Below the pieces are notes generated by a model, which made no database searches, was not told the DNA's origin, and was given only the letters and a program-made list of their open reading frames with translations. Both the position numbers and the translations under genes were made by a program. DNA of 64,000 nt. It comes from CAVQAH01 sp963784195 (lineage in GTDB: Bacteria; Acidobacteriota; Vicinamibacteria; Vicinamibacterales; 2-12-FULL-66-21). The stretch spans positions 186,001 through 250,000 of the forward strand of contig CAWARA010000032.1 of assembly GCA_963784195.1 (NCBI GenBank). The letters are read 5' to 3'. Shown piece by piece: positions 47,766-56,264 of the stretch; the first letter of the stretch is position 1; each line of letters begins with the position of its first letter.

Positions 47766-48967
47766 AATCGGAAATCGGAAATCGGAAATCGGAGATCGGA
47801 AATCGCAAATCGGAGATCTCCGATTCCGATTTCCGATTTCCGATTCCGCTCCGTAAGCGGCCGCTTGCGGCTGCGGGCGACGGCCAGGGCCAGCACGACG
47901 ACGCCCCATGTGCCGAGAGCGAGGGCTTGCGGCCACAGCAGGTCGAGGCCGATGCCCTTCAGGAAAATGCCTCGCACGATCACCAGGAAGTAGGTCAGCG
48001 GGATCAGGCGCGTCAGCGGCTGGATCGCGGCGGGCATGTTCTCGATCGGGAAGATGAATCCTGACAAATAGATCATCGGGGTCAGGAAGAAGAACGTGGC
48101 GGTCATCATCGCCTGCTGTTGCGTGTTCGAGATCGTCGAGATGAACAGGCCGAGCGCGAGCGTGCACAGCACGTAGAGCACGCACATCGCGAACAGCAGG
48201 ACGAAGCTGCCTCTCAGCGGCACCTCGAACCACAACACCGCGACGGCGACGACGAGCACGACGTCGACGAGCGCGATCAGCCCGTACGGCAGCAGCTTGC
48301 CGACAATCAGCTCCCAGCGCCGCAGCGGGGTGACGTTGAGCTGCTCGAGCGTGCCGAGCTCCTTTTCGCGCACGATCGCCATCGAGGCGAGATTCGCGGT
48401 GACGACGAGCAGGACGAGCGCGAGCACGCCGGGAATCATGAAGTGCCGGCTCTCGAGCTGCGGGTTGAACCAGACGCGAATCCGCGCGTCAATCACCCCC
48501 ACACCCGGCTGACCGCCCTTCGCCTGCACGAGATCCTGCGCGTAGCCGCTGATCAGGTTCGTCGCGTAGCCGAGCGCGACGGTCGTCGAATTGGAATCAG
48601 AACCGTCGGCGACGACCTGCACGGTGACGGGATGCCCCGCCGCCACGTCAGCGCCATAGCCAGCGGGGATCGACAGTGCCAGCCACGCGCGCCCCCGCTC
48701 GAGATACGGCTCGATCTCCGACACGGTCGTCACGGTATCGGCGATGGTGAAGTTGCGGGACGCCTCGAACCTCGAGATCAGTTCCCGGCTCGCGGGTGTG
48801 CGATCGCCATCCACGATCAACACCGGCACGTCTCTGACGTCGGTCGTCGCCGCATACCCGAGCATGGTGAGCTGGAGGATCGGCGCGATGATGACGATGC
48901 CGAAGAGCCGCGGATTCTGGCGGAGCTCGAGGAACTCTTTCCACACGAGGAAGCGAAGCCGCTGCAT
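47723..48967 (-). CDS. ABC-2 type permease (YbhR/YbhS-like), distal
   Basis: A 414-residue protein. Periplasmic segment between TM1 and TM2 (about 45-175) and five C-terminal spans (about 180-365), with the ABC-2 wording MAIVREKELGTLEQLNVTP and YLSGFIFPIENMP. The natural C-terminus probably lies near ARSRKRPLTER; the following ~35 residues (including ISDLRFPISDFRF) are encoded by a tandem repeat and then by the complement of the VPS10 gene. The start overlaps the upstream permease stop (TGATG). It is the last gene of the export operon and pairs with the preceding permease. Confidence 0.88.
   Translation of the reverse strand: MQRLRFLVWKEFLELRQNPRLFGIVIIAPILQLTMLGYAATTDVRDVPVLIVDGDRTPASRELISRFEASRNFTIADTVTTVSEIEPYLERGRAWLALSIPAGYGADVAAGHPVTVQVVADGSDSNSTTVALGYATNLISGYAQDLVQAKGGQPGVGVIDARIRVWFNPQLESRHFMIPGVLALVLLVVTANLASMAIVREKELGTLEQLNVTPLRRWELIVGKLLPYGLIALVDVVLVVAVAVLWFEVPLRGSFVLLFAMCVLYVLCTLALGLFISTISNTQQQAMMTATFFFLTPMIYLSGFIFPIENMPAAIQPLTRLIPLTYFLVIVRGIFLKGIGLDLLWPQALALGTWGVVVLALAVARSRKRPLTERNRKSEIGIGDLRFAISDLRFPISDFRFHFTTMNCTPAAAA
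47765..47850. repeat. Heptamer repeat hairpin (ATCGGAR family) at the ABC permease 3' end
   Basis: About seven direct units (47765-47817) then about four inverted units (47818-47849). The minus-strand permease frame reads through the whole block, adding residues such as FRFPISDF. Confidence 0.9.
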
Positions 48968-50076
48968 CAGGCACGCTCCCGTGCGAGCCGCAGCGATGCC
49001 AGGCCGAGCATCGCCGCCGCGTAGATCGACATCGCCACGAGCTGCGGCACGAGGTGCGAGAGCTCCGAGCCCTTGAGCACGATCCCGCGAAGGGCGATCA
49101 GGAAATACCGCGCGGGCACCACGTACGTGACGATCTGGAGGAACTGCGGCATGCTCGAAATCGGGAAGATGAATCCAGACAGCATGATCGTCGGCAGCAG
49201 TGAAATCAGCAGCGCCATCTGGAAGGCGACCTGCTGGGAGTCGGCAATGGTCGAGATGAGCAGGCCCGTGCCAAGCGCGCCGACGATGAAGAGCGAAAGG
49301 GCGATCAGCAGGGCGATCCAGTTGCCGCGCATCGGCAGCCCGAACAGCACCATCGAGGCCAGGATGATCAGCGCCGCCGACGTCATCGAGATCAGGAAGT
49401 AAGGAATCGTCTTGCCGATCACGAACGAGAACGTGTCGATCGGTGCCATGCGGACCTGCTCCATCGTGCCGGCTTCCTTCTCGCGGACGATCGAGAGCGC
49501 GGTCGAAGTGACGGCCGTGATCATCGCGATGTAAGCGATGAGCCCCGGAACGAGAAACAGCGTGCTGCGAAGCTCGGGGTTGTACCAGATGCGCGGCTCG
49601 ACGGTGATTGGCGGACGGATGACGACCCCCTCAGCCGCGAGCTCCGAGCCAACGGTCCGCAGGATGTTCGACGCGTAACCGATGACGGTCGTGGCCGTGT
49701 TCGCGTTGTCGCCGCTGACGATCACCTGGACCGACCCCGTGCGGCCCGCTTTCAGATCGCGGCCGAAGCCCTCATCGACAACGAGCACGGCCCTGGCCTG
49801 ATTGAGATCCAGCATCCGCTCGGCGTCCCGATGTGCGTAGACAGTCGCTGCAAGGTCGAAGTACCCGGAGTTGATGAAGGCGGAGACGACGCTGCGACTC
49901 TCTGGCGAACCGTCACGGTCCTCGACGACGAGCTTGATGTGGCGGATGTCGAAGTTCAGCGCGTAGCCGTACAGCAGCAGGAAGAACGCCGGCACGAAGA
50001 CGAGAATCGTCAGCGTGCGCCGATCCCGATAGATCTGGCGAAGTTCCTTCCGGTAAACGGCGAGCGCCTTGGTCAT
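48967..50076 (-). CDS. ABC-2 type permease (YbhR/YbhS-like), proximal
   Basis: A 369-residue protein with the same architecture as its neighbour: TM1 (TLTILVFVPAFFLLLYGYAL), a large periplasmic loop, then five C-terminal spans. TALSIVREKEAGTMEQVRMA and MLSGFIFPISSMP are ABC-2 signatures. The ATG overlaps the ATPase stop by 4 nt (ATGA) and its own stop overlaps the next start. The two permeases likely heterodimerise, as YbhS and YbhR do. Proposed role: drug or lipid-like substrate export across the inner membrane. Confidence 0.9.
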   Translation of the reverse strand: MTKALAVYRKELRQIYRDRRTLTILVFVPAFFLLLYGYALNFDIRHIKLVVEDRDGSPESRSVVSAFINSGYFDLAATVYAHRDAERMLDLNQARAVLVVDEGFGRDLKAGRTGSVQVIVSGDNANTATTVIGYASNILRTVGSELAAEGVVIRPPITVEPRIWYNPELRSTLFLVPGLIAYIAMITAVTSTALSIVREKEAGTMEQVRMAPIDTFSFVIGKTIPYFLISMTSAALIILASMVLFGLPMRGNWIALLIALSLFIVGALGTGLLISTIADSQQVAFQMALLISLLPTIMLSGFIFPISSMPQFLQIVTYVVPARYFLIALRGIVLKGSELSHLVPQLVAMSIYAAAMLGLASLRLARERA

Positions 50077-51017
50077 GCCGCGGTTCCTCCGGCCTTCTCC
50101 ACCACGTCGAGGAAGACATCCTCGAGCGAGGGGAGCACCTCGGTCGCCGAATCGACCTTCAGACCTGCGGCAGAGAGCCGGCCGACGATGACCTCCGGCG
50201 CGATCGACCGGTGACGAAGCACGGCGTGAACGGCCGTGCCGAACAGGCTGGTCTTCTCGACCTCCGCCATGCCATCGAGCGCACGCATCAGCTCGACGGT
50301 CTGATCCCCGCGGATCTCGAGGATCGGGCGGCCCTCGAAGATCCGTTTCACCTCGCTGGTCGTACCGATGGCGGCGAGCTTCCCGGCGTGGATCAGCGCG
50401 ACGCGATGGCAGCGTTCAGCCTCGTCGAGATAGTGCGTCGTGACGAGCACGGTCACGCCGCTTTGCGACAGTGAATCGATCAATCGCCAGAACTGCCGGC
50501 GCGACAGCGGATCGACGCCGCCGGTGGGCTCGTCGAGGAACAACAGCGAGGGCTCGTGGAGAATCGCGCACCCGAGCGCGAGGCGCTGACGCCACCCACC
50601 CGCCAGGTCGCGCGCGAGCGTGTTCTCGCGGCCGTGCAGGCCGGCCATCTCCAGCACGAACGACCGGCGCGCCGTCAGGCGATCGTCGCTCAGCCCGTAG
50701 ATCCCGCCGAAGAAACGGATGTTCTGATCCACCGTGAGCAGCTCGTACAGCGAGAAGCGCTGCGACATGTAGCCGATGCGCTGCTTGACGCCTTCAGGGT
50801 CTTTGGCGACGTCGATGCCCCCGACGATCGCGGTGCCCGATGTCGGCTTGAGCAACCCGCACAGCATGCGGATGGTCGTCGACTTTCCGGCGCCATTGCT
50901 GCCGAGAAAGCCAAAAATCTCGCCGCGCCGCACATCGAACGACAGATCGTCGACCGCCGTGAACGCGCCAAACTTGCGCGTCAGATGACGAACGTCGATA
51001 GCAGTGTTAATGGACAT
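50073..51017 (-). CDS. ABC transporter ATP-binding protein, exporter operon (second)
   Basis: A 314-residue ATPase with Walker A GSNGAGKST, signature LAGGWRQRLALG (variant of LSGGQ), Walker B LLFLDEPTGGVDP and His loop TTHYLDEAERC. A C-terminal extension (about 225-314) resembles DrrA/YbhF-type domains. The stop overlaps the permease start. It lies after a 139-nt repeat-filled gap downstream of the tolC gene, whereas in E. coli both ATPase units are fused in YbhF. Confidence 0.92.
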   Translation of the reverse strand: MSINTAIDVRHLTRKFGAFTAVDDLSFDVRRGEIFGFLGSNGAGKSTTIRMLCGLLKPTSGTAIVGGIDVAKDPEGVKQRIGYMSQRFSLYELLTVDQNIRFFGGIYGLSDDRLTARRSFVLEMAGLHGRENTLARDLAGGWRQRLALGCAILHEPSLLFLDEPTGGVDPLSRRQFWRLIDSLSQSGVTVLVTTHYLDEAERCHRVALIHAGKLAAIGTTSEVKRIFEGRPILEIRGDQTVELMRALDGMAEVEKTSLFGTAVHAVLRHRSIAPEVIVGRLSAAGLKVDSATEVLPSLEDVFLDVVEKAGGTAA

Positions 51018-51155
51018 ATGTCACGTGCTGACGTGCGACGTGCGACGTGCTGACGTGCGACGTGCCGACGTGCTGACGTGCCACTGCGCACTGCGCACTT
51101 GCGCACTTGCGCACTTGCGCACTTGCGCACTCGCGCACTTGCGCACTCGCGCGCC
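51009..51155. repeat. Mixed repeat: GACGTGC heptamer then GCGCACTT octamer
   Basis: About seven GACGTGC/T units (51012-51080) followed by about seven inverted-orientation TTGCGCAC units (51084-51150). It fills the only sizeable gap in the export operon, between tolC and the second ATPase. Confidence 0.88.
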
Positions 51156-51156
51156 A

Positions 51157-52551
51157 TCACCTCGTCTCCCCAACCGCCCGTGCCAGGCGCGCCTCTGCGA
51201 GCCGGGCGTTGGCCAGCGCGCGCGTGCGTGACAGCTCGGCCTGCAGAAGGTCGGACTCGGCGTCCAGCACCTCGGTGCTCGTGGCGACGCCTGCGGCGAA
51301 GCGTTCGCCGACGACCCGGCGCGCTTCCTGCGCGGCGCGCACGCCATCCGCCGCGACCGCGATGGCGGCACGGCTCGAGTCGAGCTCCAATTGACGTTGC
51401 CGGACCTCGAACTCGAGCTGCCGATCGAAATCGGCGGCCCGTGACCTGGCGGCACCGGCAACGGCCGCCGCCTCGGCTTTCGCGCCGCGGGTCCGGCCGC
51501 CGTCCCAGAGCGACCAGGTCACGTTGACCGACACGTCCCAGGAATCCTCCCAGGTGTCGACGCGCGGGAAGATGCGGGGGTTGGGCCTGGCATAGTCGTA
51601 ACCGCCGCCCACGGCGACCTGAGGCCGGGTACCCGCAGCGGCCGCGTCGATACGCGCTTCGGCGGCATCGACGCGCTGGCTGAGCGCGTGACGCTCCGGC
51701 CGGCTCGCCCGTCCGCGCTCGATGAGCACCTCGGCCTGCGGGCTCGTTTGAACCGGCTGATCGAAGACCGCCTTGGGCACGATGGGTGTGGCGCCACTCT
51801 CGCCGAGCAGGCGTCGCAGATCAGATTCGGTAATCGCGCGGGTGTTCGCCGCTTCGATGGCCAGCAACCGTTCGCGCGACTGCTGCGCCTCCGCGGTCAG
51901 CACTTCGTTCGGCGGGATGAGCCCCTGATCGAGACGGTTCTTCAAGTCACGCACGTGTGACTCGATCGCGCCCAGCGTGCGCGAGAGTACCTGCTCGGCG
52001 TCACGCGCGGTGACCAGCGCCCAGAACGCGCGCGTGATCTCCAGTCGCAGATCGGCGCGAGCCGCGTCGAGATCCGCGCCGGCCGCGCCGAGCTCGGCGC
52101 GCGCCGCACGCTCGAGCGCGTCGGTTCTTCCCGACGTGTAGATCGGCCACTGCATGTCGAGCCGCGTCCGGTAGTTGTCGGGCACATCGGGATACAGGAC
52201 TCGTATGCCCTGCCCGATTTGCGCGAGCACGAACTCCTCGACGTGATTCGTCCGGGTGTAACCGGCCTGCAACGCGACGACAGGGAGCTTGTCGGCCTCG
52301 CGCTGGGCGAGCGAGGCGTCGGCTGCTTCCTTCCGCGACTCCAGTTCCGCCAGCCGCAGACTGTTCGCGAGACCTCGCGCAATCGCCTCGTCCAGGGTCA
52401 GTTCGGTTCCGGCCGGCTGCTGCCCGTACACGACAGCAGGAGTGGCGAGCAGCAGGGCCAGCAGCGCCACACGATGCCCCGCACGCCCGATCGCCAATCT
52501 GCAACGGTCGATGCCTGTCGCCACTCTGCAATCGCCAATCGTCACTGTCAT
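51157..52551 (-). CDS. TolC-family outer-membrane efflux protein
   Basis: A 464-residue protein. The signal peptide lies at about 25-45 (RVALLALLLATPAVVYG). Two OEP repeats follow: ELTLDEAIARGLANSLRLAE and the second-half coiled-coil DFDRQLEFEVRQRQLELDSS, with conserved barrel strands such as SVNVTWSLWDGGRT. The start at 52551 overlaps the first ATPase stop by 4 nt (ATGA). It provides the outer-membrane channel for the tripartite exporter formed with the HlyD-type adaptor and the two permeases. Confidence 0.92.
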   Translation of the reverse strand: MTVTIGDCRVATGIDRCRLAIGRAGHRVALLALLLATPAVVYGQQPAGTELTLDEAIARGLANSLRLAELESRKEAADASLAQREADKLPVVALQAGYTRTNHVEEFVLAQIGQGIRVLYPDVPDNYRTRLDMQWPIYTSGRTDALERAARAELGAAGADLDAARADLRLEITRAFWALVTARDAEQVLSRTLGAIESHVRDLKNRLDQGLIPPNEVLTAEAQQSRERLLAIEAANTRAITESDLRRLLGESGATPIVPKAVFDQPVQTSPQAEVLIERGRASRPERHALSQRVDAAEARIDAAAAGTRPQVAVGGGYDYARPNPRIFPRVDTWEDSWDVSVNVTWSLWDGGRTRGAKAEAAAVAGAARSRAADFDRQLEFEVRQRQLELDSSRAAIAVAADGVRAAQEARRVVGERFAAGVATSTEVLDAESDLLQAELSRTRALANARLAEARLARAVGETR

Positions 52552-53465
52552 TTCTCCGCAATCAGTTCGAGGAAGACATCCTCGAGCGACGCCGCGAGCG
52601 GGCGGGCGCTCAGAACCCGGATGCCCTGCCCTTCGAGCTGCGAGGTCACGCGCGTGATGCCGGCTTCCTGTGTCTCGCCGCCAAGCCTGACGTGCGCCCG
52701 GTCGCCGAAGGCCTGCACGTCCACGACGCCGGGAACCTTCGCAATCAGATCCAGAGGTGGCCGGGGCGTGTCGGTGACGATCTCGAGCAGCCTCCCGCTG
52801 AGTGCGGCCTGCAGGTTGGACGGGCTGTCGATGGCCAGCACGCGGCCGTCGTGGAGCAGCACCGTGCGCGCGCATCGCTCCGCCTCGTCCAGATACGGCG
52901 TGGCCATCACGATGGTGAGCCCGTTGGCTAGAAACTCCGAGAGGAGCTTCCAGAACTCGCGTCGCGAGACCGGGTCGACACCGGTGGTGGGCTCGTCGAG
53001 CAGCAGGATGTCCGGTTCGTGCACCAGCGTGCACGCCAGCGCAAGCTTCTGCTTCATGCCGCCAGACAATCGATCCGCTCGCCGGCCGCGAAATGACGTC
53101 AGCTGCGTCATCGACAGCAGCCGATCGCGCGCATCCTGATACCGCCGCATGCCATGGATCTCGGCGAAGAACGCGATGTTCTCGTCGATCGTGAGATCGC
53201 CGTACAGGCTGAAGCGCTGCGACAGATATCCGATCGTCCCCGTGACGTCGCGATGCTGCTTGACGGGATCGCGATCGAGCACGCTGATCCGTCCGGCGTC
53301 CGGCCGCAGCAGCCCGCAGGCCAGGCGGATGGTGGTCGTCTTGCCGGCGCCGTCGGGACCGATCAGGCCGAACATTTCGCCCCGCGCGACATCGAACGAG
53401 ATGGCGTCGAGCGCTTTGAGCGTTCCGTACTGCTTGGTGACCTTTTCAAAGCGGATGGCGGACAT
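52548..53465 (-). CDS. ABC transporter ATP-binding protein, exporter operon (first)
   Basis: A 305-residue ATPase: Walker A GPDGAGKTT, signature LSGGMKQKLAL, Walker B ILLLDEPTTGVDP, then the usual His position occupied by TPYLDEAER, where Pro replaces the His of TxHYxxEAE, an uncommon switch-loop change. A C-terminal extension (about 215-305) is similar to that of the second ATPase. It starts on the adaptor's stop (TAATG) and ends on the tolC start. Two separate ATPases here match the N- and C-terminal halves of YbhF. Confidence 0.9.
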   Translation of the reverse strand: MSAIRFEKVTKQYGTLKALDAISFDVARGEMFGLIGPDGAGKTTTIRLACGLLRPDAGRISVLDRDPVKQHRDVTGTIGYLSQRFSLYGDLTIDENIAFFAEIHGMRRYQDARDRLLSMTQLTSFRGRRADRLSGGMKQKLALACTLVHEPDILLLDEPTTGVDPVSRREFWKLLSEFLANGLTIVMATPYLDEAERCARTVLLHDGRVLAIDSPSNLQAALSGRLLEIVTDTPRPPLDLIAKVPGVVDVQAFGDRAHVRLGGETQEAGITRVTSQLEGQGIRVLSARPLAASLEDVFLELIAEK

Positions 53466-54487
53466 TACGCCTCCGGAATCTCCGCTTCGACCGGCATGCC
53501 AGGCTTCAGGACGCCTGCCCGGTTGTCGGTGCTCACCTTGATGCGGTAGACGAGCCGCGATCGTTCGTCGGCCGTCTGCACGTTCCGGGGCGTGAACTCC
53601 GCTTTCGGCGAGATGAACGTGATCTTCCCTTCCAGGCGCTGGTTCGCGTCAGTGACCAGCGTCACGAGCTGCCCGAGCTTCAGCCGCGGCACGACCGGCT
53701 CGTCCACGTAGACGTTCGCCCAGGCGTGGTCCAAATCGGTGATCACGACGATCGGGGTGCGTGGTGCGACGGTTTCGCCGGCATCGATCAGCTTCGAGGT
53801 GACGACACCCGCGACGGGCGAGGTGAGAATCGCGTCGGCGAGATCCTTGTCGAGCGAGGCGATCTGAGCGTCGACCATCGACACGCGCGCCTTCGCCGCC
53901 GCGATCTCCTCGACGCGCGCACCCGCCTTGATGCTGGCGAGCGCCTCGGCCGAGCTGCGCGTCCGCTCGCGCGCGGCATTGACTCTCGCCGCCGCCACAT
54001 CGCGCCGTGTCGCCGCATCGTCTCGCTGTTTCCGCGAGCCGGAGTTCGTTTCGAGAAGCGCCTCGAATCGCTTGAGATCGGCGGAGGCCGACTCGAGCTC
54101 CGCTTCCGCCGCGCGAACGTCGGCCCGTGACGAATCCACCTGCGCAGCCGCCTGCCGAATCTCTTCCGGCCTCGCACCGGCACGGAGCAGCGCGAGCTGC
54201 GCCAGCGCCTGGTCGCGCTCGGCCTGCACCCGCCGCAGCGCCAGCTCGGTGTCCGACGTGTTCAGCTTGGCCACCGTTGCGCCGACCTGGACCTGATCGC
54301 CCTCCTGAACGCGAAGCTCCACGACTCGCCCGCCCACTTCAGGTGCCACGCGTACTTCGGTTGCCTCCACATAGCCGGACGCGCGAAGCGGCCCGTCATC
54401 TTTGCCACCCCGGCACCCCGCCAGCGTGGCCGACCCGGCCACCCCGGCCAGCACGCATACCGCAAGAACCCTTCTCGTGAGAGTCAT
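53465..54487 (-). CDS. HlyD-family periplasmic adaptor (membrane fusion protein), lipoprotein
   Basis: A 340-residue protein. The signal has lipobox LAGC (Cys25), placing it as a lipoprotein. A biotinyl-lipoyl-like domain (GGRVVELRVQEGDQVQVGAT), a long helical hairpin (about 75-210), the second lipoyl half (ILTSPVAGVVTSKLIDAGET) and a beta-barrel domain follow. It resembles YbhG/EmrA adaptors. The ATG overlaps the TetR stop (ATGA). It connects inner-membrane permeases to TolC. Confidence 0.93.
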   Translation of the reverse strand: MTLTRRVLAVCVLAGVAGSATLAGCRGGKDDGPLRASGYVEATEVRVAPEVGGRVVELRVQEGDQVQVGATVAKLNTSDTELALRRVQAERDQALAQLALLRAGARPEEIRQAAAQVDSSRADVRAAEAELESASADLKRFEALLETNSGSRKQRDDAATRRDVAAARVNAARERTRSSAEALASIKAGARVEEIAAAKARVSMVDAQIASLDKDLADAILTSPVAGVVTSKLIDAGETVAPRTPIVVITDLDHAWANVYVDEPVVPRLKLGQLVTLVTDANQRLEGKITFISPKAEFTPRNVQTADERSRLVYRIKVSTDNRAGVLKPGMPVEAEIPEA

Positions 54488-55260
54488 CGCTTTCCGGTCC
54501 TTCTTGTCGTGACACGCCGGCCCTTGTGCTTCGTAGCGTCCGGCTTCAGCCGGACCTTCCTGACCTCCGTGACCTCCGCCTTCCTACCTCTCGATCCCAT
54601 TCGCCCTTCGAGAATCCCAAGAGTGACGTTCTCGATGTGGCCAACGACCGCGTCGCGATCGTGAAACAGCGTCGCGCTCAGACCTACTTCGGCCATCCGC
54701 GCGCGCAGCGGCGCGCTGGCAAAGAACAACAGCAACGGCGCCACGATGCCGGCATGGACGAGGAGTGGATCGCTGGGCTTGAACACGCCGCGCTGCACAC
54801 CCTCGGCGATGAACCCCGCCAGCGCACGCACGATCCCCGTAATCTCGACGAGCGTCTCATCGTCGAGATGCTTGCCGCCGTCGGCGATCTCGCGGAACCA
54901 GATGGGTGGAAAGTGCGGACGCGCTTCGGCTTCCGTCGCGATGGCGCCGATGAACTCCCTGACCTTGTCTTCGGGACTGAGCGATGAGGCCGCCACGTCG
55001 CGGATGCGCGCGCCGGCGGCGCCGAACATGTCCCGCAGAATCTCGCGGTAGAGCGCTGCTTTGCTGCGGAAGTGGTAGTAGATCATCGCCTTGTTCAGGC
55101 GTGCGGACGCGGCAATACGGTCCACGCTGGCGCCGGCAAAGCCATGCGCGGAGAATTCGCGGCGGGCGGCGGCCAGGACGCGGTCGCGTGAGCCTTCGCT
55201 GCCCGCGGGAACTGCGGCTGGGGAGCGGCGTGACGGCAATTCGGGGGGTGAACTCAGCAT
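54484..55260 (-). CDS. TetR/AcrR-family regulator, CecR-like
   Basis: A 258-residue protein. The HTH lies at about 25-75 (SRDRVLAAARREFSAHGFAG, KAMIYYHFRSKAALYREIL). The C-terminal domain (about 90-220) resembles the CecR (YbiH) effector domain (PPIWFREIADGGKHLDDET). The extreme C-terminus contains KVRLKPDAT, encoded by the palindrome at 54538-54555, and is probably a repeat-derived extension. It heads the export operon and likely represses it; the inverted repeat at 55271-55285 is a candidate operator. Confidence 0.88.
   Translation of the reverse strand: MLSSPPELPSRRSPAAVPAGSEGSRDRVLAAARREFSAHGFAGASVDRIAASARLNKAMIYYHFRSKAALYREILRDMFGAAGARIRDVAASSLSPEDKVREFIGAIATEAEARPHFPPIWFREIADGGKHLDDETLVEITGIVRALAGFIAEGVQRGVFKPSDPLLVHAGIVAPLLLFFASAPLRARMAEVGLSATLFHDRDAVVGHIENVTLGILEGRMGSRGRKAEVTEVRKVRLKPDATKHKGRRVTTRRTGKR
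54538..54555. repeat. Palindrome GTCCGGCT-TC-AGCCGGAC inside the tetR 3' end
   Basis: A perfect 8-bp-arm palindrome encoding VRLKPD. A degenerate relative (33308-33325) encodes VRLKTD in the HTH/RDD gene. Confidence 0.85.
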
Positions 55261-55267
55261 TGACTAA

Positions 55268-55292
55268 CTGGTTGGTTAAACTAACTAACTGG
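55268..55292. promoter_or_regulatory. Candidate TetR operator
   Basis: GTTGGTT-A-AACTAAC (55271-55285), one mismatch in 7-bp arms, with flanking CTAACTG/TAACTGG extending the symmetry. It starts about 10 nt upstream of the tetR start codon at 55260, AT-rich in a GC-rich genome, as expected for autoregulation. Confidence 0.5.
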
Positions 55293-55336
55293 ATATTTAG
55301 CTCAATGAACCGCTCGCTGTCAACTGGCTCGCGCTG

Positions 55337-55366
55337 CCCGTGGTTCGTGGTTCGTGGTTCGTGTCT
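55337..55366. repeat. Heptamer repeat (GTGGTTC family), 3-4 copies
   Basis: Direct copies CGTGGTTCGTGGTTCGTGG in the gap between tetR and the LytTR regulator; inverted arm not seen. Confidence 0.8.
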
Positions 55367-55396
55367 CGCCGCAGGATTAGGCCTTCGAATCAAGGA

Positions 55397-55485
55397 CTCC
55401 AGCAGCGCGGAGCTTCAGCTCCGCGCCAGAGACCGCGTCGGCGTCAGTGTCTCTGACGCGCGGCTAAAGCCGCGCGCTGCTGGAG
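55397..55485. repeat. Composite palindromic element (intergenic copy)
   Basis: Outer 13-bp inverted arms (55397-55409 and 55473-55485) enclose two inner palindromes: GCGCGGAGCT-TC-AGCTCCGCGC (55405-55426) and GCGCGGCT-AA-AGCCGCGC (55458-55475). It ends just before the LytTR regulator stop. Same family as 17112-17160 and 21903-21990. Confidence 0.88.
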
Positions 55486-55490
55486 GAACG

Positions 55491-56264
55491 TTAAAGCAGC
55501 TTCGACAACCTCGCGTACCCGGCCCGGCTCACGGGCAGGCGGGTGCCGTCGCGCAGGATAGCGATCCGGCTGTCCTTCGCGTACAGCTCGACGCGCGCGA
55601 TGCGATCGATGTTCAGCAGGTAGGAGCGGTGAATGCGCACGAAGCGCGCCGGATCCAGCGATGCCTCGACGGCCGACATCGTCTGATCCTTGAGGTGTTG
55701 CTTCCCATCAGACTTGAAGCACACGTAGTCGTCCTGCGCTTCGACGTAGTCGATGCGGTCGACCGGAATCACGTGGACCTGGGCGCCGTCACGGATGAGG
55801 ATGCGTTCGACCGGACCCTGGCGCGGACGGGCTTCGGCGACCAGCGCAGGCACGTCGAGCCCCGACGCCTCCTCCGCGCTCGCTCCGGATGCCTCGCGGA
55901 CGCGCAGCCGCTCGCGCACGCGGCTCAACGCTTCGGCGAAGCGTTCCTCGCTGAACGGTTTCAACAGGTAGTCGACGGCGTGCACTTCGAACGCGCGCAG
56001 CGCATATTGATCGTAGGCGGTGACGAAGACGATCGGCACCGCGCGGCCGAGCAACTCCAGGACTTCGAAGCCGTTCAGCTTCGGCATCTGCACGTCGAGG
56101 ATCAGCAGGTCGGGCGACAGCTCGCTCACCGCCTTCACCGCCTCGAAGCCATTCGCGCATTCCGCGACGATCGTCACGTCCGCCAGCCGATCGACATACT
56201 CGCGGACGACGGCGCGCGCCGGCGGCTCGTCATCGACAATTACGACGCGTAGGGGGTCAGGCAT
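55491..56264 (-). CDS. LytTR-family response regulator
   Basis: A 257-residue protein. Receiver domain (1-120): acidic VDDEPPAR, phosphoacceptor Asp in LLILDVQMPKLNG, Thr in FVTAYDQYAL, Lys in LLKPF. LytTR DNA-binding domain (about 155-257): ILIRDGAQVHVIPVDRIDYV, FVRIHRSYLLNIDRIA. The start at 56264 is chosen because the upstream in-frame sequence is heptamer repeat. It forms a two-component pair with the kinase encoded upstream on the same strand. Confidence 0.92.
   Translation of the reverse strand: MPDPLRVVIVDDEPPARAVVREYVDRLADVTIVAECANGFEAVKAVSELSPDLLILDVQMPKLNGFEVLELLGRAVPIVFVTAYDQYALRAFEVHAVDYLLKPFSEERFAEALSRVRERLRVREASGASAEEASGLDVPALVAEARPRQGPVERILIRDGAQVHVIPVDRIDYVEAQDDYVCFKSDGKQHLKDQTMSAVEASLDPARFVRIHRSYLLNIDRIARVELYAKDSRIAILRDGTRLPVSRAGYARLSKLL

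Noticed and set aside
52548..53034. tolC start far upstream inside the first ATPase gene
   Set aside because: The extension is antisense-like shadow within the ATPase frame; the ATGA overlap start at 52551 leads into a proper signal peptide.
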